A DNA stretch of 63,490 nucleotides from an uncultured Sphingomonas sp. (GTDB lineage: Bacteria > Pseudomonadota > Alphaproteobacteria > Sphingomonadales > Sphingomonadaceae), in assembly GCA_913775315.1 (NCBI GenBank), contig CAJYIX010000011.1:1-63490 (forward strand), written 5' to 3'. The notes beneath the pieces are model-generated. The model had not been told where the DNA came from, did not search any database, and worked only from the letters and a program-made list of their open reading frames with translations. Below are positions 42,372 to 49,821 of this stretch, piece after piece (position 1 is the stretch's first letter; each line of letters begins with the position of its first letter). Position numbers and translations under genes: made by a program.

Positions 42372-42895
42372 CCGGACGACGGCTGCTCATCGTCGAGGAC
42401 GACGCGGTATTCGCCCGCACGCTCGCCCGCTCGTTCGAGCGGCGCGCCGATGCGGTGCGCGTGCTGAACGGGCCGGAGGGGCTTGAAGACGCCGCGCGCG
42501 AGCATGGCGCGACCCACGCGGTCGTCGACCTCCGGCTGGGCGGCGCATCGGGACTTGCCTGTGTCGAGGTGCTGCATGCGCTCGACCCCGCGATGCGGAT
42601 CGTCGTGCTGACCGGCTTCGCCAGCATCGCGACCGCGGTCGAGGCGATCAAGCTCGGCGCCACCAACTATCTCACCAAGCCCGCCAACACCGACGATATC
42701 GAGGCGGCGTTCGAGCGGGTGGCGGGCGATGCGGAAGCGGACCTGACCGCCGCGCCCACATCGCTGCGCACGCTCGAATGGGAGCATATTCATCAGGTGC
42801 TGGCCGACACCGGCTTCAACGTGTCGGAGGCAGCGCGGCGACTGGGGATGCACCGGCGAACCCTGGCACGGAAGCTGGAGAAGCGGCACCTCTAA
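42368..42895 (+). CDS. regA: Redox response regulator, RegA/PrrA/ActR type
   Basis: 175 residues. The receiver contains 'LIVEDDAVFARTLARSFERR', the phosphorylated D54 in 'AVVDLRLGGASGLACVE', and 'NYLTKPANTDDIEAAF'. A short linker precedes the Fis-like DNA-binding helix-turn-helix 'FNVSEAARRLGMHRRTLARK', nearly invariant in RegA proteins. It activates or represses respiratory, carbon and nitrogen genes on phosphorylation. Start is in an ATGA overlap with regB. The stop codon is followed directly by an inverted pair of repeats. Confidence 0.95.
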   Translation: MTGRRLLIVEDDAVFARTLARSFERRADAVRVLNGPEGLEDAAREHGATHAVVDLRLGGASGLACVEVLHALDPAMRIVVLTGFASIATAVEAIKLGATNYLTKPANTDDIEAAFERVAGDAEADLTAAPTSLRTLEWEHIHQVLADTGFNVSEAARRLGMHRRTLARKLEKRHL

Positions 42896-43028
42896 TCCTC
42901 CCCTGTAAGGGGAGGGGGACCATGCGCAGCATGGTGGAGGGGCGCTGCCTCCTGCGAAACGCTTGTGGAAATCCCCCTCCACCCCCGCGCTTGCGCGCGG
43001 CGGTCCCCCTCCCCGTACCGGGGAGGAT
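42894..43028. repeat. Inverted pair of REP-like elements (REPIN-like) between regA and glpX
   Basis: Copy 1 (42894-42942) runs ATCCTCCCC-TGTAA-GGGGAGG, GGGACC, ATGC-GCA-GCAT, GGTGGAGGGG. Copy 2 (42973-43028, minus strand) runs ATCCTCCCC-GGTAC-GGGGAGG, GGGACC, a GC-rich palindrome around GCGCGCAAGCGCG, GGTGGAGGGG. Each copy holds two small hairpins; the second hairpin differs in sequence yet stays palindromic. The inverted copies can also pair with one another over the whole length. The pair fills the gap between convergent regA and glpX and can act as a two-way terminator. Confidence 0.75.
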
Positions 43029-43032
43029 CAGG

Positions 43033-44001
43033 TCAGATCCGGTGCTCGCCCTTGACCCAGCGCACCGTGCCCGAGCTGGCGCGCATCACCACGCTCTCGG
43101 TCGTCATCATCCGCCCCTTGCGCTTGACGCCGGCCAGCAGGGAGCCGTCGGTGACGCCCGTCGCGGCGAAGATGCAGTCGCCGCTGGCCAGCTCGTCCAG
43201 CGTATAGACCTTGTCGAGGTCCTGGATCCCCCAGCGGTGGGCGCGCGCCCGCTCGTCGTCGTTGCGGAACAGGAGGCGCCCCTGGAACTGGCCGCCGACG
43301 CAGCGCAGCGCCGCGCAGGCAAGCACGCCCTCCGGCGCGCCGCCCGAACCCATGTAGATGTCGATCGTCGTGTCGGGATCGGTCGTCGCGATCACCCCCG
43401 CCACGTCGCCGTCGCCGATCAGCATCACGCCGCAGCCGATACCGCGCAGCTCGGCGATCAGCTTCTCATGGCGCGGGCGGTCGAGGACGCAGGCGATGAT
43501 CTCGTGCGGTTCGACGCCCTTGGCCGCGGCGACCGCGCGGACGTTTTCGGTGGCCGACTTTTCGAGGTCGATGACGCCCGCCGGATAGCCGGGGCCGACC
43601 GCGATCTTGTCCATATACACGTCGGGCGCGTTGAGCAGGCAGCCCTCCTCCGCGATCGCCAGCACCGCCAGCGCATTGGGACCGGCCTTCGCCGTGATCG
43701 TCGTGCCTTCGAGCGGGTCGAGCGCGATGTCGATCTTCGGCCCCTTGCCGGGCGCCGAGCCGACCTTTTCGCCGATATAAAGCATCGGCGCCTCGTCGCG
43801 CTCGCCCTCGCCGATCACGACGGTGCCGTCCATGTAGAGTTCGTTCAATGCGGCGCGCATCGCCTCGACCGCGGCGGCGTCGGCGGCCTTTTCGTCGCCG
43901 CGCCCGACCAGCGTCGAGGCGGCGATCGCCGCCGCTTCGGTCACGCGGACCATTTCGAGGACAAGCACGCGGTCGAGATTCTGGCTGGCCGATTGCGTCA
44001 C
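43033..44001 (-). CDS. glpX: Fructose-1,6-bisphosphatase class II
   Basis: 322 residues from a GTG start (43999-44001), with GGGGA eight bases upstream. It dephosphorylates fructose 1,6-bisphosphate in gluconeogenesis. Marks of GlpX are 'MDGTVVIGEGERDEAPMLYI', metal-binding 'IALDPLEGTT', 'GDGDVAGVIAT' and 'DIYMGSGGAPEGVLA'. A longer open frame continues upstream to 44373 but is non-coding by codon pattern and lacks family sequence. Ends 5 bases from the REP-like repeat pair. Confidence 0.93.
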   Translation of the reverse strand: MTQSASQNLDRVLVLEMVRVTEAAAIAASTLVGRGDEKAADAAAVEAMRAALNELYMDGTVVIGEGERDEAPMLYIGEKVGSAPGKGPKIDIALDPLEGTTITAKAGPNALAVLAIAEEGCLLNAPDVYMDKIAVGPGYPAGVIDLEKSATENVRAVAAAKGVEPHEIIACVLDRPRHEKLIAELRGIGCGVMLIGDGDVAGVIATTDPDTTIDIYMGSGGAPEGVLACAALRCVGGQFQGRLLFRNDDERARAHRWGIQDLDKVYTLDELASGDCIFAATGVTDGSLLAGVKRKGRMMTTESVVMRASSGTVRWVKGEHRI

Positions 44002-44122
44002 GTCGAAATCCCCTTGGTCGATTTTGCTTTGGGCGGGCGATAGGCGGGCGGGCGCGATTGGGCAATGGACGAACCGCGCCGGACGTGATTGGATCGGGGC
44101 GGACCGATCGGAGGGCGCACAG

Positions 44123-44476
44123 ATGCTGGCGTTGATGCTGATGATACAGGCTGCCCCCGTCGACGCGGCGCGGCTGGTGGCCGAAGCGCGGTTTTTGACC
44201 CGCGCCATAGTCGAGTGTCGGCAAAGTCGCGAGGGCGAGGCGATCACCGTCTGCGCCCGCCGAGATGCCGACAAATGGCGCGTGCCCTTCGTCACCCCCG
44301 ATCCCGGCGCGATCGACCCGGACGACGTGCCGCGCGAGCGATCGAAGCTGATCGCGCGGCCCAACAACTGCACCGAGATGAAGCTGATGGCCTATGAGTG
44401 CGGCATGGCCGGCGCGTCCATGACCTCGGGCAATCGCGGCACCCGGTTCGAGGCGCCGCGCCCGCTGGCGCCCTAG
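44123..44476 (+). CDS. Small secreted protein of unknown function
   Basis: 117 residues. A short hydrophobic start (MLALMLMIQAAPVDAA) resembles a signal peptide. The mature part has four Cys residues (in 'VECRQ', 'ITVCARRD', 'NNCTEM' and 'YECGMAG') and a proline-rich centre 'VPFVTPDPGAIDPDDVP'. Small proteins of this kind, with 'EAITVCARR....WRVP', occur often in sphingomonads and have no known role. A GGAGG site lies 8 bases before the ATG. It is upstream of ubiA by 40 bases. Confidence 0.65.
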   Translation: MLALMLMIQAAPVDAARLVAEARFLTRAIVECRQSREGEAITVCARRDADKWRVPFVTPDPGAIDPDDVPRERSKLIARPNNCTEMKLMAYECGMAGASMTSGNRGTRFEAPRPLAP

Positions 44477-44516
44477 GGCTCTTTCGCAGCCCCCGCGCCG
44501 ATGGCATGGGGGCGGC

Positions 44517-45446
44517 ATGACCGCCCAGCCGATCGTCCCCGACAGCGAGCATAAGGGCCTCGTCGCACGCCTGCCGGCCAAGGCGCGCGCCTTCGCGCTG
44601 CTCGCGCGGTTCGACCGGCCGATCGGGTGGTGGCTGCTGTTCTGGCCGGGCGCCTGGGCGATCGCGCTCGCCGGCGGATTGGCCCCGTTGGGCTCCGGGC
44701 GCTGGAACCTTCTCCTCTGGTTCCTCCTCGGCAGCATCGCGATGCGCGGGGCGGGGTGCGTCTATAACGACATCGTCGACCGCGACCTCGACGCCGCGGT
44801 CGAGCGGACGCGCAGCCGCCCGCTGCCGAGCGGAATCGTCAGTCTGAAGGCGGCATGGGCGTGGCTGATCGCCTTGTCGCTCATCGGCCTCGTCGTGCTC
44901 CTGCAACTGCGGCTGGAGGCACAGGTCGTCGCGCTCGCCAGTCTCGCGCTGGTCGCCGCCTATCCGTTCATGAAGCGGATCACCTGGTGGCCGCAGGCGT
45001 GGCTGGGGATGGTCTTTTCCTGGGCTGCGCCGGTTGGCTGGGTCGAGGTGACGGGCGGGGCGTCGTGGACGTTCGCGCTCCTTTATGCCGGGTCGATCGC
45101 GTGGGTGATCGGTTACGACACCATCTATGCGCTTCAGGATATCGAGGACGACGCGATGATCGGCGTCAAATCCTCCGCGCGCGCGATGGGGCGGCATGTG
45201 CGGGCGGGGACGGCGATCTTCTATGCGATCGCGGTCGGATGCTGGGCGGCGGGGTTCTGGCGGACGTTCGCCGATCCGCTCGCGCTGCTGGCGCTCGTGC
45301 CCGTCGCGGGGCATTTCGCGTGGCAGGTGGCGACGCTCAGGCCCGCCGACGGCGCGGGTGCGCTGGCGCGGTTCCGGTCGAACCGGATGGCGGGGTTCCT
45401 CATGTTCCTCGCCTGCGCCGTGGTCGGGACCGCCGCCGCCCTTTGA
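44517..45446 (+). CDS. ubiA: 4-hydroxybenzoate polyprenyltransferase
   Basis: 309 residues, eight to nine membrane helices. It attaches the polyprenyl chain to 4-hydroxybenzoate in ubiquinone synthesis. The two Asp-rich motifs bind Mg-diphosphate: 'NDIVDRDLDAAVERTRSRPL' and 'YALQDIEDDAMIGVKSSA'. The N-terminal 'LLARFDRPIGWWLLFWPGAW' is the standard start of the membrane domain. The ATG at 44517 lies after a GGGGGCGGC stretch. Ubiquinone made here feeds the quinol oxidase encoded upstream. Confidence 0.95.
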   Translation: MTAQPIVPDSEHKGLVARLPAKARAFALLARFDRPIGWWLLFWPGAWAIALAGGLAPLGSGRWNLLLWFLLGSIAMRGAGCVYNDIVDRDLDAAVERTRSRPLPSGIVSLKAAWAWLIALSLIGLVVLLQLRLEAQVVALASLALVAAYPFMKRITWWPQAWLGMVFSWAAPVGWVEVTGGASWTFALLYAGSIAWVIGYDTIYALQDIEDDAMIGVKSSARAMGRHVRAGTAIFYAIAVGCWAAGFWRTFADPLALLALVPVAGHFAWQVATLRPADGAGALARFRSNRMAGFLMFLACAVVGTAAAL

Positions 45447-45477
45447 CGGGGGGCATCCCGCACCCTAACTGCGGTGG

Positions 45478-46812
45478 ATGCTCAGCGTTTCCGAAGCCGT
45501 CGCCATCGCCCAGGCCGCCGTCGACAGGGCGCGCGCCGCCGGTGCCGATGCCGTCGATGCCAGCGTCAGTGCCGACCAGTCGACCGGCGTCGGCGTCCGC
45601 CTCGGCCATCTGGAAGAGATCGATCGCTCGGAGGGCGAGTCACTGAGCCTCCGCGCGTTCGTCGGCCGCCGCGTGGCGAGCGTGACGAGCTCGCGCTTCG
45701 CCCCCGCCGACCTCGATCGCCTCGCCGAGCGAGTCGTGGCGATGGCGAAGGCCGCGCCCGAGGATCCCTATGCCGGCCTCGCGCCCGAGCAGCGGCTGAT
45801 GCACGGCACCGCCCCCGACCTCGACTTGCATGACGATGCCGCGGTCGAGCCCGATCGCCTGCGCGACCTTGCCATGGCGTGCGAGGATGCGGCGCGCGAG
45901 GTTGCGGGGATCACCAACAGCGACGGCGCAGGTGCCTCGGCCCGCGCGGCCGTGTCGGCGCTCGCCACCAGCCATGGCTTTGCCGGCGGCTATGCGACGA
46001 CCAGTTACAGCCTGTCCGCCAGCGTCATCGCCGGCACCGGCGAGCGGATGCAGGGCGGCGACGCCAGCCACTCGGCGCGGTATTTCAATCAGCTCGAAGC
46101 GGCCGAGGCGATCGGCCGCCGCGCGGGGGAGCGCGCGGTCGAGCGGATCGACCCGGTGCAGGTCGAAAGTGGGACGATGCCCATCGTCTTCGACCGGCGG
46201 GTCAGCGCCAGCCTGATCGGCCATTTCACCGCCGCGATCGCCGGCGGCGCGGTCGCGCGTGGGACGAGCTTCCTCAAGGACAGGCTCGGCAAGCCGGTGT
46301 TCGCCGACGGCGTGACGATCACTGACGACCCGCACCGCCCGCGCGGGCTGCGCTCGCGGCCGTTCGATGGCGAGGGGCTGCCGGTCTCGTCCGTCGATCT
46401 AGTCGAGCATGGCGTGCTCCAGACCTGGCTGCTCGACAGCGCGGCGGCGCGGCAGCTGCATCTGGAGCCCACAGGCCACGCCGCGCGCGGCGGCGGGACG
46501 GCGACGACCAACGTCCACATGGCCGCGGGCAAACTACCCATCGAGACGCTGCTGGGCGAGGTGACGCGCGGCATCTACGTCACCGAACTGATCGGGCAGG
46601 GCGTCAATGGCGTCACCGGCGACTATAGCCGCGGCGCGGCGGGGTTCCTGATCGAGAATGGCGAGCTGGTCCGCCCCGTCGCGGGGATCACCATCGCGGG
46701 TAACCTGATCGACATGTACCGGGCGCTGGTGCCCGCCAGCGACCTCGAGTTCCGCTATGGCACCAACGCGCCGACGATCCGCATCGACGGGATGACCGTC
46801 GCCGGTGGCTGA
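45478..46812 (+). CDS. pmbA: TldD/PmbA-family metallopeptidase subunit (TldE type)
   Basis: 444 residues. TldE pairs with TldD to form a peptidase that degrades or matures small peptides. Characteristic pieces are 'VGVRLGHLEEIDRSEGESLS', 'GAGASARAAVSALATSHGF', 'MPIVFDRRVSASLIGHFTAA', 'SFLKDRLGKPVFADGV' and near the end 'YVTELIGQGVNGVTGDYSRG' with 'FLIENGELVRPVAGITIAGN'. The HExxxH zinc motif of TldD is absent, as expected for the E subunit. TldD is not in the window. The stop overlaps the next gene by 8 bases. Confidence 0.93.
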   Translation: MLSVSEAVAIAQAAVDRARAAGADAVDASVSADQSTGVGVRLGHLEEIDRSEGESLSLRAFVGRRVASVTSSRFAPADLDRLAERVVAMAKAAPEDPYAGLAPEQRLMHGTAPDLDLHDDAAVEPDRLRDLAMACEDAAREVAGITNSDGAGASARAAVSALATSHGFAGGYATTSYSLSASVIAGTGERMQGGDASHSARYFNQLEAAEAIGRRAGERAVERIDPVQVESGTMPIVFDRRVSASLIGHFTAAIAGGAVARGTSFLKDRLGKPVFADGVTITDDPHRPRGLRSRPFDGEGLPVSSVDLVEHGVLQTWLLDSAAARQLHLEPTGHAARGGGTATTNVHMAAGKLPIETLLGEVTRGIYVTELIGQGVNGVTGDYSRGAAGFLIENGELVRPVAGITIAGNLIDMYRALVPASDLEFRYGTNAPTIRIDGMTVAGG

Positions 46813-47587
46813 GCCCCTCGCCGACCGGGTGAGCGCCATTGCGACCGAGGCGGGCGCGCTCGCCATGGCGCGCTTCGGCGGCGAGGTGAGACGGTGGGAG
46901 AAGGCGCCGGGCCATCCGGTGTGTGAGGTCGATCTGGCGGTCGATGCCCTGCTGCGCGAGCGGCTGTCGGCGCTGCTGCCCGAAGCGGGCTGGCTGTCGG
47001 AGGAAACTGTCGATAGCCGCGAGCGGCTGGGCGGGCGACGCGTGTGGGTCGTCGATCCGATCGACGGCACGCGCGATTACCTGCGCGGCCGCCCCGGCTG
47101 GGCAGTGTCCATCGCGCTGGTCGAGGATGGGCAGCCGGTGATCGCCGTACTCGACGCCCCCGCACGTGGCGAGCACTGGCGCGCGATCGCGGGCAAAGGG
47201 GCGTTTCGCGGCACCGAACGGCTGCGCGCGAGCGACCGCTCGGAACTGGCCGGCGCGCGCGTCCCCGCCGATGCGCTCGCCAAAGCCGATCGCGATTTCG
47301 TGACCGTCGCCAAGCCCAACTCGATCGCGCTGCGCATGGCGATGGTCGCCGCCGGCGAGGCGGACCTGATCGCGACGCTGCGCTGGGGCCACGAATGGGA
47401 CATCGCCGCCGCCGTGCTGATTGCGCGCGAAGGCGGTGCGGCGGTCAGCGACGCACTCGGCCAGAAGCTGTCGTTCAACACCCCGCGCGCCGAGGCGTTC
47501 GGGGTGCTGGTGACGGCGCCGGCGATCCACGCGGCGGCGGTGGCGCGGCTGGCGGAGCGGGCGAAGGCGGCGGTGGGGCGGGGGTAA
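46805..47587 (+). CDS. Inositol monophosphatase-family phosphatase (CysQ/HisN-like)
   Basis: 260 residues from a GTG start within the pmbA end. Li-sensitive phosphatase motifs are present: 'EVDLAVDALLRERL', 'GWLSEE' (metal Glu), 'VWVVDPIDGTRDYLRGRPGW' (metal Asp pair) and 'LRWGHEWDIAAAVLIAREGG'. This set also serves 3'-phosphoadenosine 5'-phosphate, inositol monophosphate and histidinol-phosphate phosphatases; the sequence does not decide the substrate. Overlap with pmbA (8 bases) indicates one transcript ubiA-pmbA-this gene. Confidence 0.88.
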   Translation: MAEPLADRVSAIATEAGALAMARFGGEVRRWEKAPGHPVCEVDLAVDALLRERLSALLPEAGWLSEETVDSRERLGGRRVWVVDPIDGTRDYLRGRPGWAVSIALVEDGQPVIAVLDAPARGEHWRAIAGKGAFRGTERLRASDRSELAGARVPADALAKADRDFVTVAKPNSIALRMAMVAAGEADLIATLRWGHEWDIAAAVLIAREGGAAVSDALGQKLSFNTPRAEAFGVLVTAPAIHAAAVARLAERAKAAVGRG

Positions 47588-47603
47588 GGGCTTCCAACGG
47601 CGA

Positions 47604-47876
47604 TCAATCGTCGTTGTCGATAAGCGCTTCGCCTTTTCGAAGCCGTTGCAAAAAGCTGATAGCTATCCAGATCATCATGATGAGCGCATAGGTGCCGCCG
47701 AGCATGACACCAGCGACCATCGCCGCGGTGGACCAGTAGCGCGCGAGCTCGATGCCAACGAGCCGTATGACGAACATCCCGAGGATTAGGTACAGCAGCG
47801 CTAGAACGACCCCGCTGCCGAGAAAGTAGCCCCTAAGGCGGCGCCGAGCGCGCCGGAGGCGGGCGGCTTCTATCAT
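47604..47876 (-). CDS. Small membrane protein of unknown function
   Basis: 90 residues with an Arg-rich N-terminus (RLRRARRRLRGYF), two predicted membrane helices (about 18-40 and 50-74) and a charged tail ending in IDNDD. The positive-inside rule places both ends in the cytoplasm. It lies between the phosphatase gene (convergent, 16-base gap) and gntR (same strand, 8 bases downstream of it), so it may be cotranscribed with gntR. No family is recognised. Confidence 0.5.
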   Translation of the reverse strand: MIEAARLRRARRRLRGYFLGSGVVLALLYLILGMFVIRLVGIELARYWSTAAMVAGVMLGGTYALIMMIWIAISFLQRLRKGEALIDNDD

Positions 47877-47884
47877 GAACGCCC

Positions 47885-48607
47885 CTACCGCTCCATCGCC
47901 GCGCGCGTGTCGTCGAACGCCATCTCGACCAGCACGCGCATCGCCTTGTCCGCGGCCTCCACATCGCCCGCGGCGATCGCGTCGGCGACGCGGATGTGGT
48001 CGGGGACGGGATCGCGGGGGAGGGCGCGGGCGCGCTGCTTGTATTGCGTGGTCCAGTTGACCGCGGCGCCGATGCCCGCGCTCAGCGCCACGAGCGCGTC
48101 GTTGCGGGTCGCGCGAAGGATCGCGTCGTGGAACTCGCGGTCGGCGACGCGGCCGGGCTCGGTCGCCAGCGTGAAGCGGCGCATCGCCGCCAGCGCGTCG
48201 CGCATCGCCTTGACGTCGGCCTTTTCGCGCCGCTCGGCGGCCAGCCGTGCGGCGGCGGGTTCGACGATCGCGCGCAGCTCGAACAGGTCGCGCACGACGT
48301 TCATGTCGGGTTCCTTGGCGAACGCCCAGGCCAGCACCTCGGGATCGAGCAGGTTCCAGCGGCTGCGCGGCAGGACGCGGGTGCCCGCCTTGGGCCGGCT
48401 TTCGACCAGGCCCTTGGCGGTCAGCACCTGCACCGCCTCGCGGTATGCGCTACGCGATACGTCGAGCGCCTCGGCATTCGCGACCTCGCCCGACAGCCGC
48501 TCGCCAGGCGCGATCTCGCCCGTGACGATCGCGGTGCCGAGATAGTTCGCCACCGCCCCGCGCAGCCGACGCCCGGTGCCGCGCGGCTTTCTGGCCTGTT
48601 CTTCCAC
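47885..48607 (-). CDS. FadR-subfamily GntR transcriptional regulator
   Basis: 240 residues. The N-terminal winged helix shows 'ANYLGTAIVTGEIAPGERL' and the recognition helix in 'ALDVSRSAYREAVQVLTAKG'. The C-terminal FCD domain contains 'RDLFELRAIVEPAAARLAAE' and metal-ligand-like 'EFHDAILRATRNDALVAL'. Such regulators respond to sugar acids or other carboxylates in uronate and pentose catabolism. It is divergent from araD1 and lies at one end of the pentose locus, so it is the natural candidate for binding the GTCSGAC sites seen in this region. Confidence 0.92.
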   Translation of the reverse strand: MEEQARKPRGTGRRLRGAVANYLGTAIVTGEIAPGERLSGEVANAEALDVSRSAYREAVQVLTAKGLVESRPKAGTRVLPRSRWNLLDPEVLAWAFAKEPDMNVVRDLFELRAIVEPAAARLAAERREKADVKAMRDALAAMRRFTLATEPGRVADREFHDAILRATRNDALVALSAGIGAAVNWTTQYKQRARALPRDPVPDHIRVADAIAAGDVEAADKAMRVLVEMAFDDTRAAMER

Positions 48608-48693
48608 CCGTTCAGTCCCCTCGTTCCGGGCGCAACGGTAATCGTCCGCGCGGCGGCGGGCAAATCCAACGTTGCCAAATCAGGGACAGCGTA

Positions 48694-48709
48694 ATAAGTC
48701 GGAGTAAAT
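48694..48709. promoter_or_regulatory. Proposed GntR operator, gntR-araD1 divergent promoter
   Basis: ATAAGTCGGAGTAAAT lies in the 118-base divergent gap, 17 bases before the araD1 ATG. It aligns with sites at 54470, 61256 and 63011, sharing the frame (T/A)NTAAGTCSGAC. It is the weakest match (GGAG instead of CGAC in the right arm). The position suits autoregulation of gntR and repression of araD1. Confidence 0.45.
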
Positions 48710-48725
48710 AAATCGAGAGGCTAAG

Positions 48726-49715
48726 ATGCGATTGTTGCAGGTGCGCGGGAACGAGGGGCGTCAGGTCGTGGCGGCGGACGGGGGCGGGGCGTTCGTCGTA
48801 CCGGGCGTCGCAAGCGTACGTGACCTCGCCACACGCGCGATCGCGGCGGGGCATAGCCTTGCGCAGGCGGTCGAGGCGGCCGGGTGCGGTGCCACGGTCG
48901 ATCTGGCGGCGGTGGCGGCCAAGGGGCGGCTGCTCGCGCCGATCGATCATGAGGACCCGGCGCACCTGATCCTGTCGGGCACGGGCCTCACGCATCTCGG
49001 CTCGGCCGAGGGCCGCGACAAGATGCACCGCGCCGCGGCAGAGGCGGCGCATCAGACCGACTCGATGCGAATGTTCCTTGAGGGTGTCGAGGGCGGCAAG
49101 CCCGCCGCAGGTGCGGTCGGCCAGCAGCCCGAATGGTTCTACAAGGGCGATGGCAGCCAGCTCGTCGGGCCTGGCGAGGCGCTGTCGATGCCGGGCTTCG
49201 CCAAGGACGGCGGCGAGGAGCCGGAGCTTGCCGGCATCTATCTGATCGGGCCGGACGGAACGCCGCACCGGATCGGCATCGCACTCGCCAACGAGTTCAG
49301 CGACCATGTGACCGAGCGGCACAATTACCTGTGGCTCGCGCACTCGAAGCTGCGCCAGGCGGCGCTGGGGCCGGAGATCCTGACCGGGACGCCCCCCGCC
49401 GACGTGCGCGGGACCAGCCGCATCCGCCGCGGCGGCGAGACGGTGTGGGAAAAGCCGTTCCTGTCGGGGGAGGCGAACATGTCTCACACGCTCGCCAATC
49501 TCGAGCATCACCATTTCAAGTACGACCTGTTCCGCCGGCCGGGCGATATCCACGTTCACTTCTTCGGCACCGCGACGCTCTCGTTCAGCGACGGGTTCGC
49601 AACGCAGGCTGGCGACGTCTTCGAGATCGAGGCGGCACCGTTCAGCCTTCCGCTCGCCAACCCGCTCGCGCGCGCGGCGGGGGGCGAGGGAGTGACGGGG
49701 GTGAAGGTTCTCTGA
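48726..49715 (+). CDS. araD1: AraD1/GguC-family FAH-superfamily protein
   Basis: 329 residues. Fumarylacetoacetate-hydrolase-like fold. Family phrases are 'LLAPIDHEDPAHLILSGTGL', 'THLGSAEGRD', 'QPEWFYKGDGSQLVGPGE', 'DGGEEPELAGIYLIGPDG', 'IALANEFSDHVTERHNYLWL' and 'WEKPFLSGEANMSH'. AraD1/GguC proteins belong to sugar-acid metabolism; in the oxidative pentose routes a dehydratase of this superfamily turns 2-keto-3-deoxy-L-arabonate into 2-ketoglutarate semialdehyde. The dehydratase at 51493 would supply that substrate. The ATG at 48726 is preceded by GAGAGGC. It is convergent with the GH51 gene. Confidence 0.8.
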   Translation: MRLLQVRGNEGRQVVAADGGGAFVVPGVASVRDLATRAIAAGHSLAQAVEAAGCGATVDLAAVAAKGRLLAPIDHEDPAHLILSGTGLTHLGSAEGRDKMHRAAAEAAHQTDSMRMFLEGVEGGKPAAGAVGQQPEWFYKGDGSQLVGPGEALSMPGFAKDGGEEPELAGIYLIGPDGTPHRIGIALANEFSDHVTERHNYLWLAHSKLRQAALGPEILTGTPPADVRGTSRIRRGGETVWEKPFLSGEANMSHTLANLEHHHFKYDLFRRPGDIHVHFFGTATLSFSDGFATQAGDVFEIEAAPFSLPLANPLARAAGGEGVTGVKVL

Positions 49716-49720
49716 CGCCC

Positions 49721-49812
49721 GTCACCCCGGACTTGTTCCGTGGGCCACCGTCCAGAGGATGCCGCCGCCGCGTTCGCAGCACGGTGGACCCCCGGCACGT
49801 GGCCGGGGTGAC
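49721..49812. repeat. Inverted pair of REP-like elements between araD1 and GH51
   Basis: GTCACCCCGG...GGGCCACCGT (49721-49751) reappears inverted as ACGGTGGACC...CCGGGGTGAC (49781-49812). Inside the second copy CCCCCGGCACGTGGCCGGGG is itself a hairpin. The element almost fills the 106-base gap between the convergent stops and can fold in RNA of either strand, so it may end both transcripts. It differs in sequence from the pair at 42894. Confidence 0.6.
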
Positions 49813-49821
49813 GTTTAGAGC

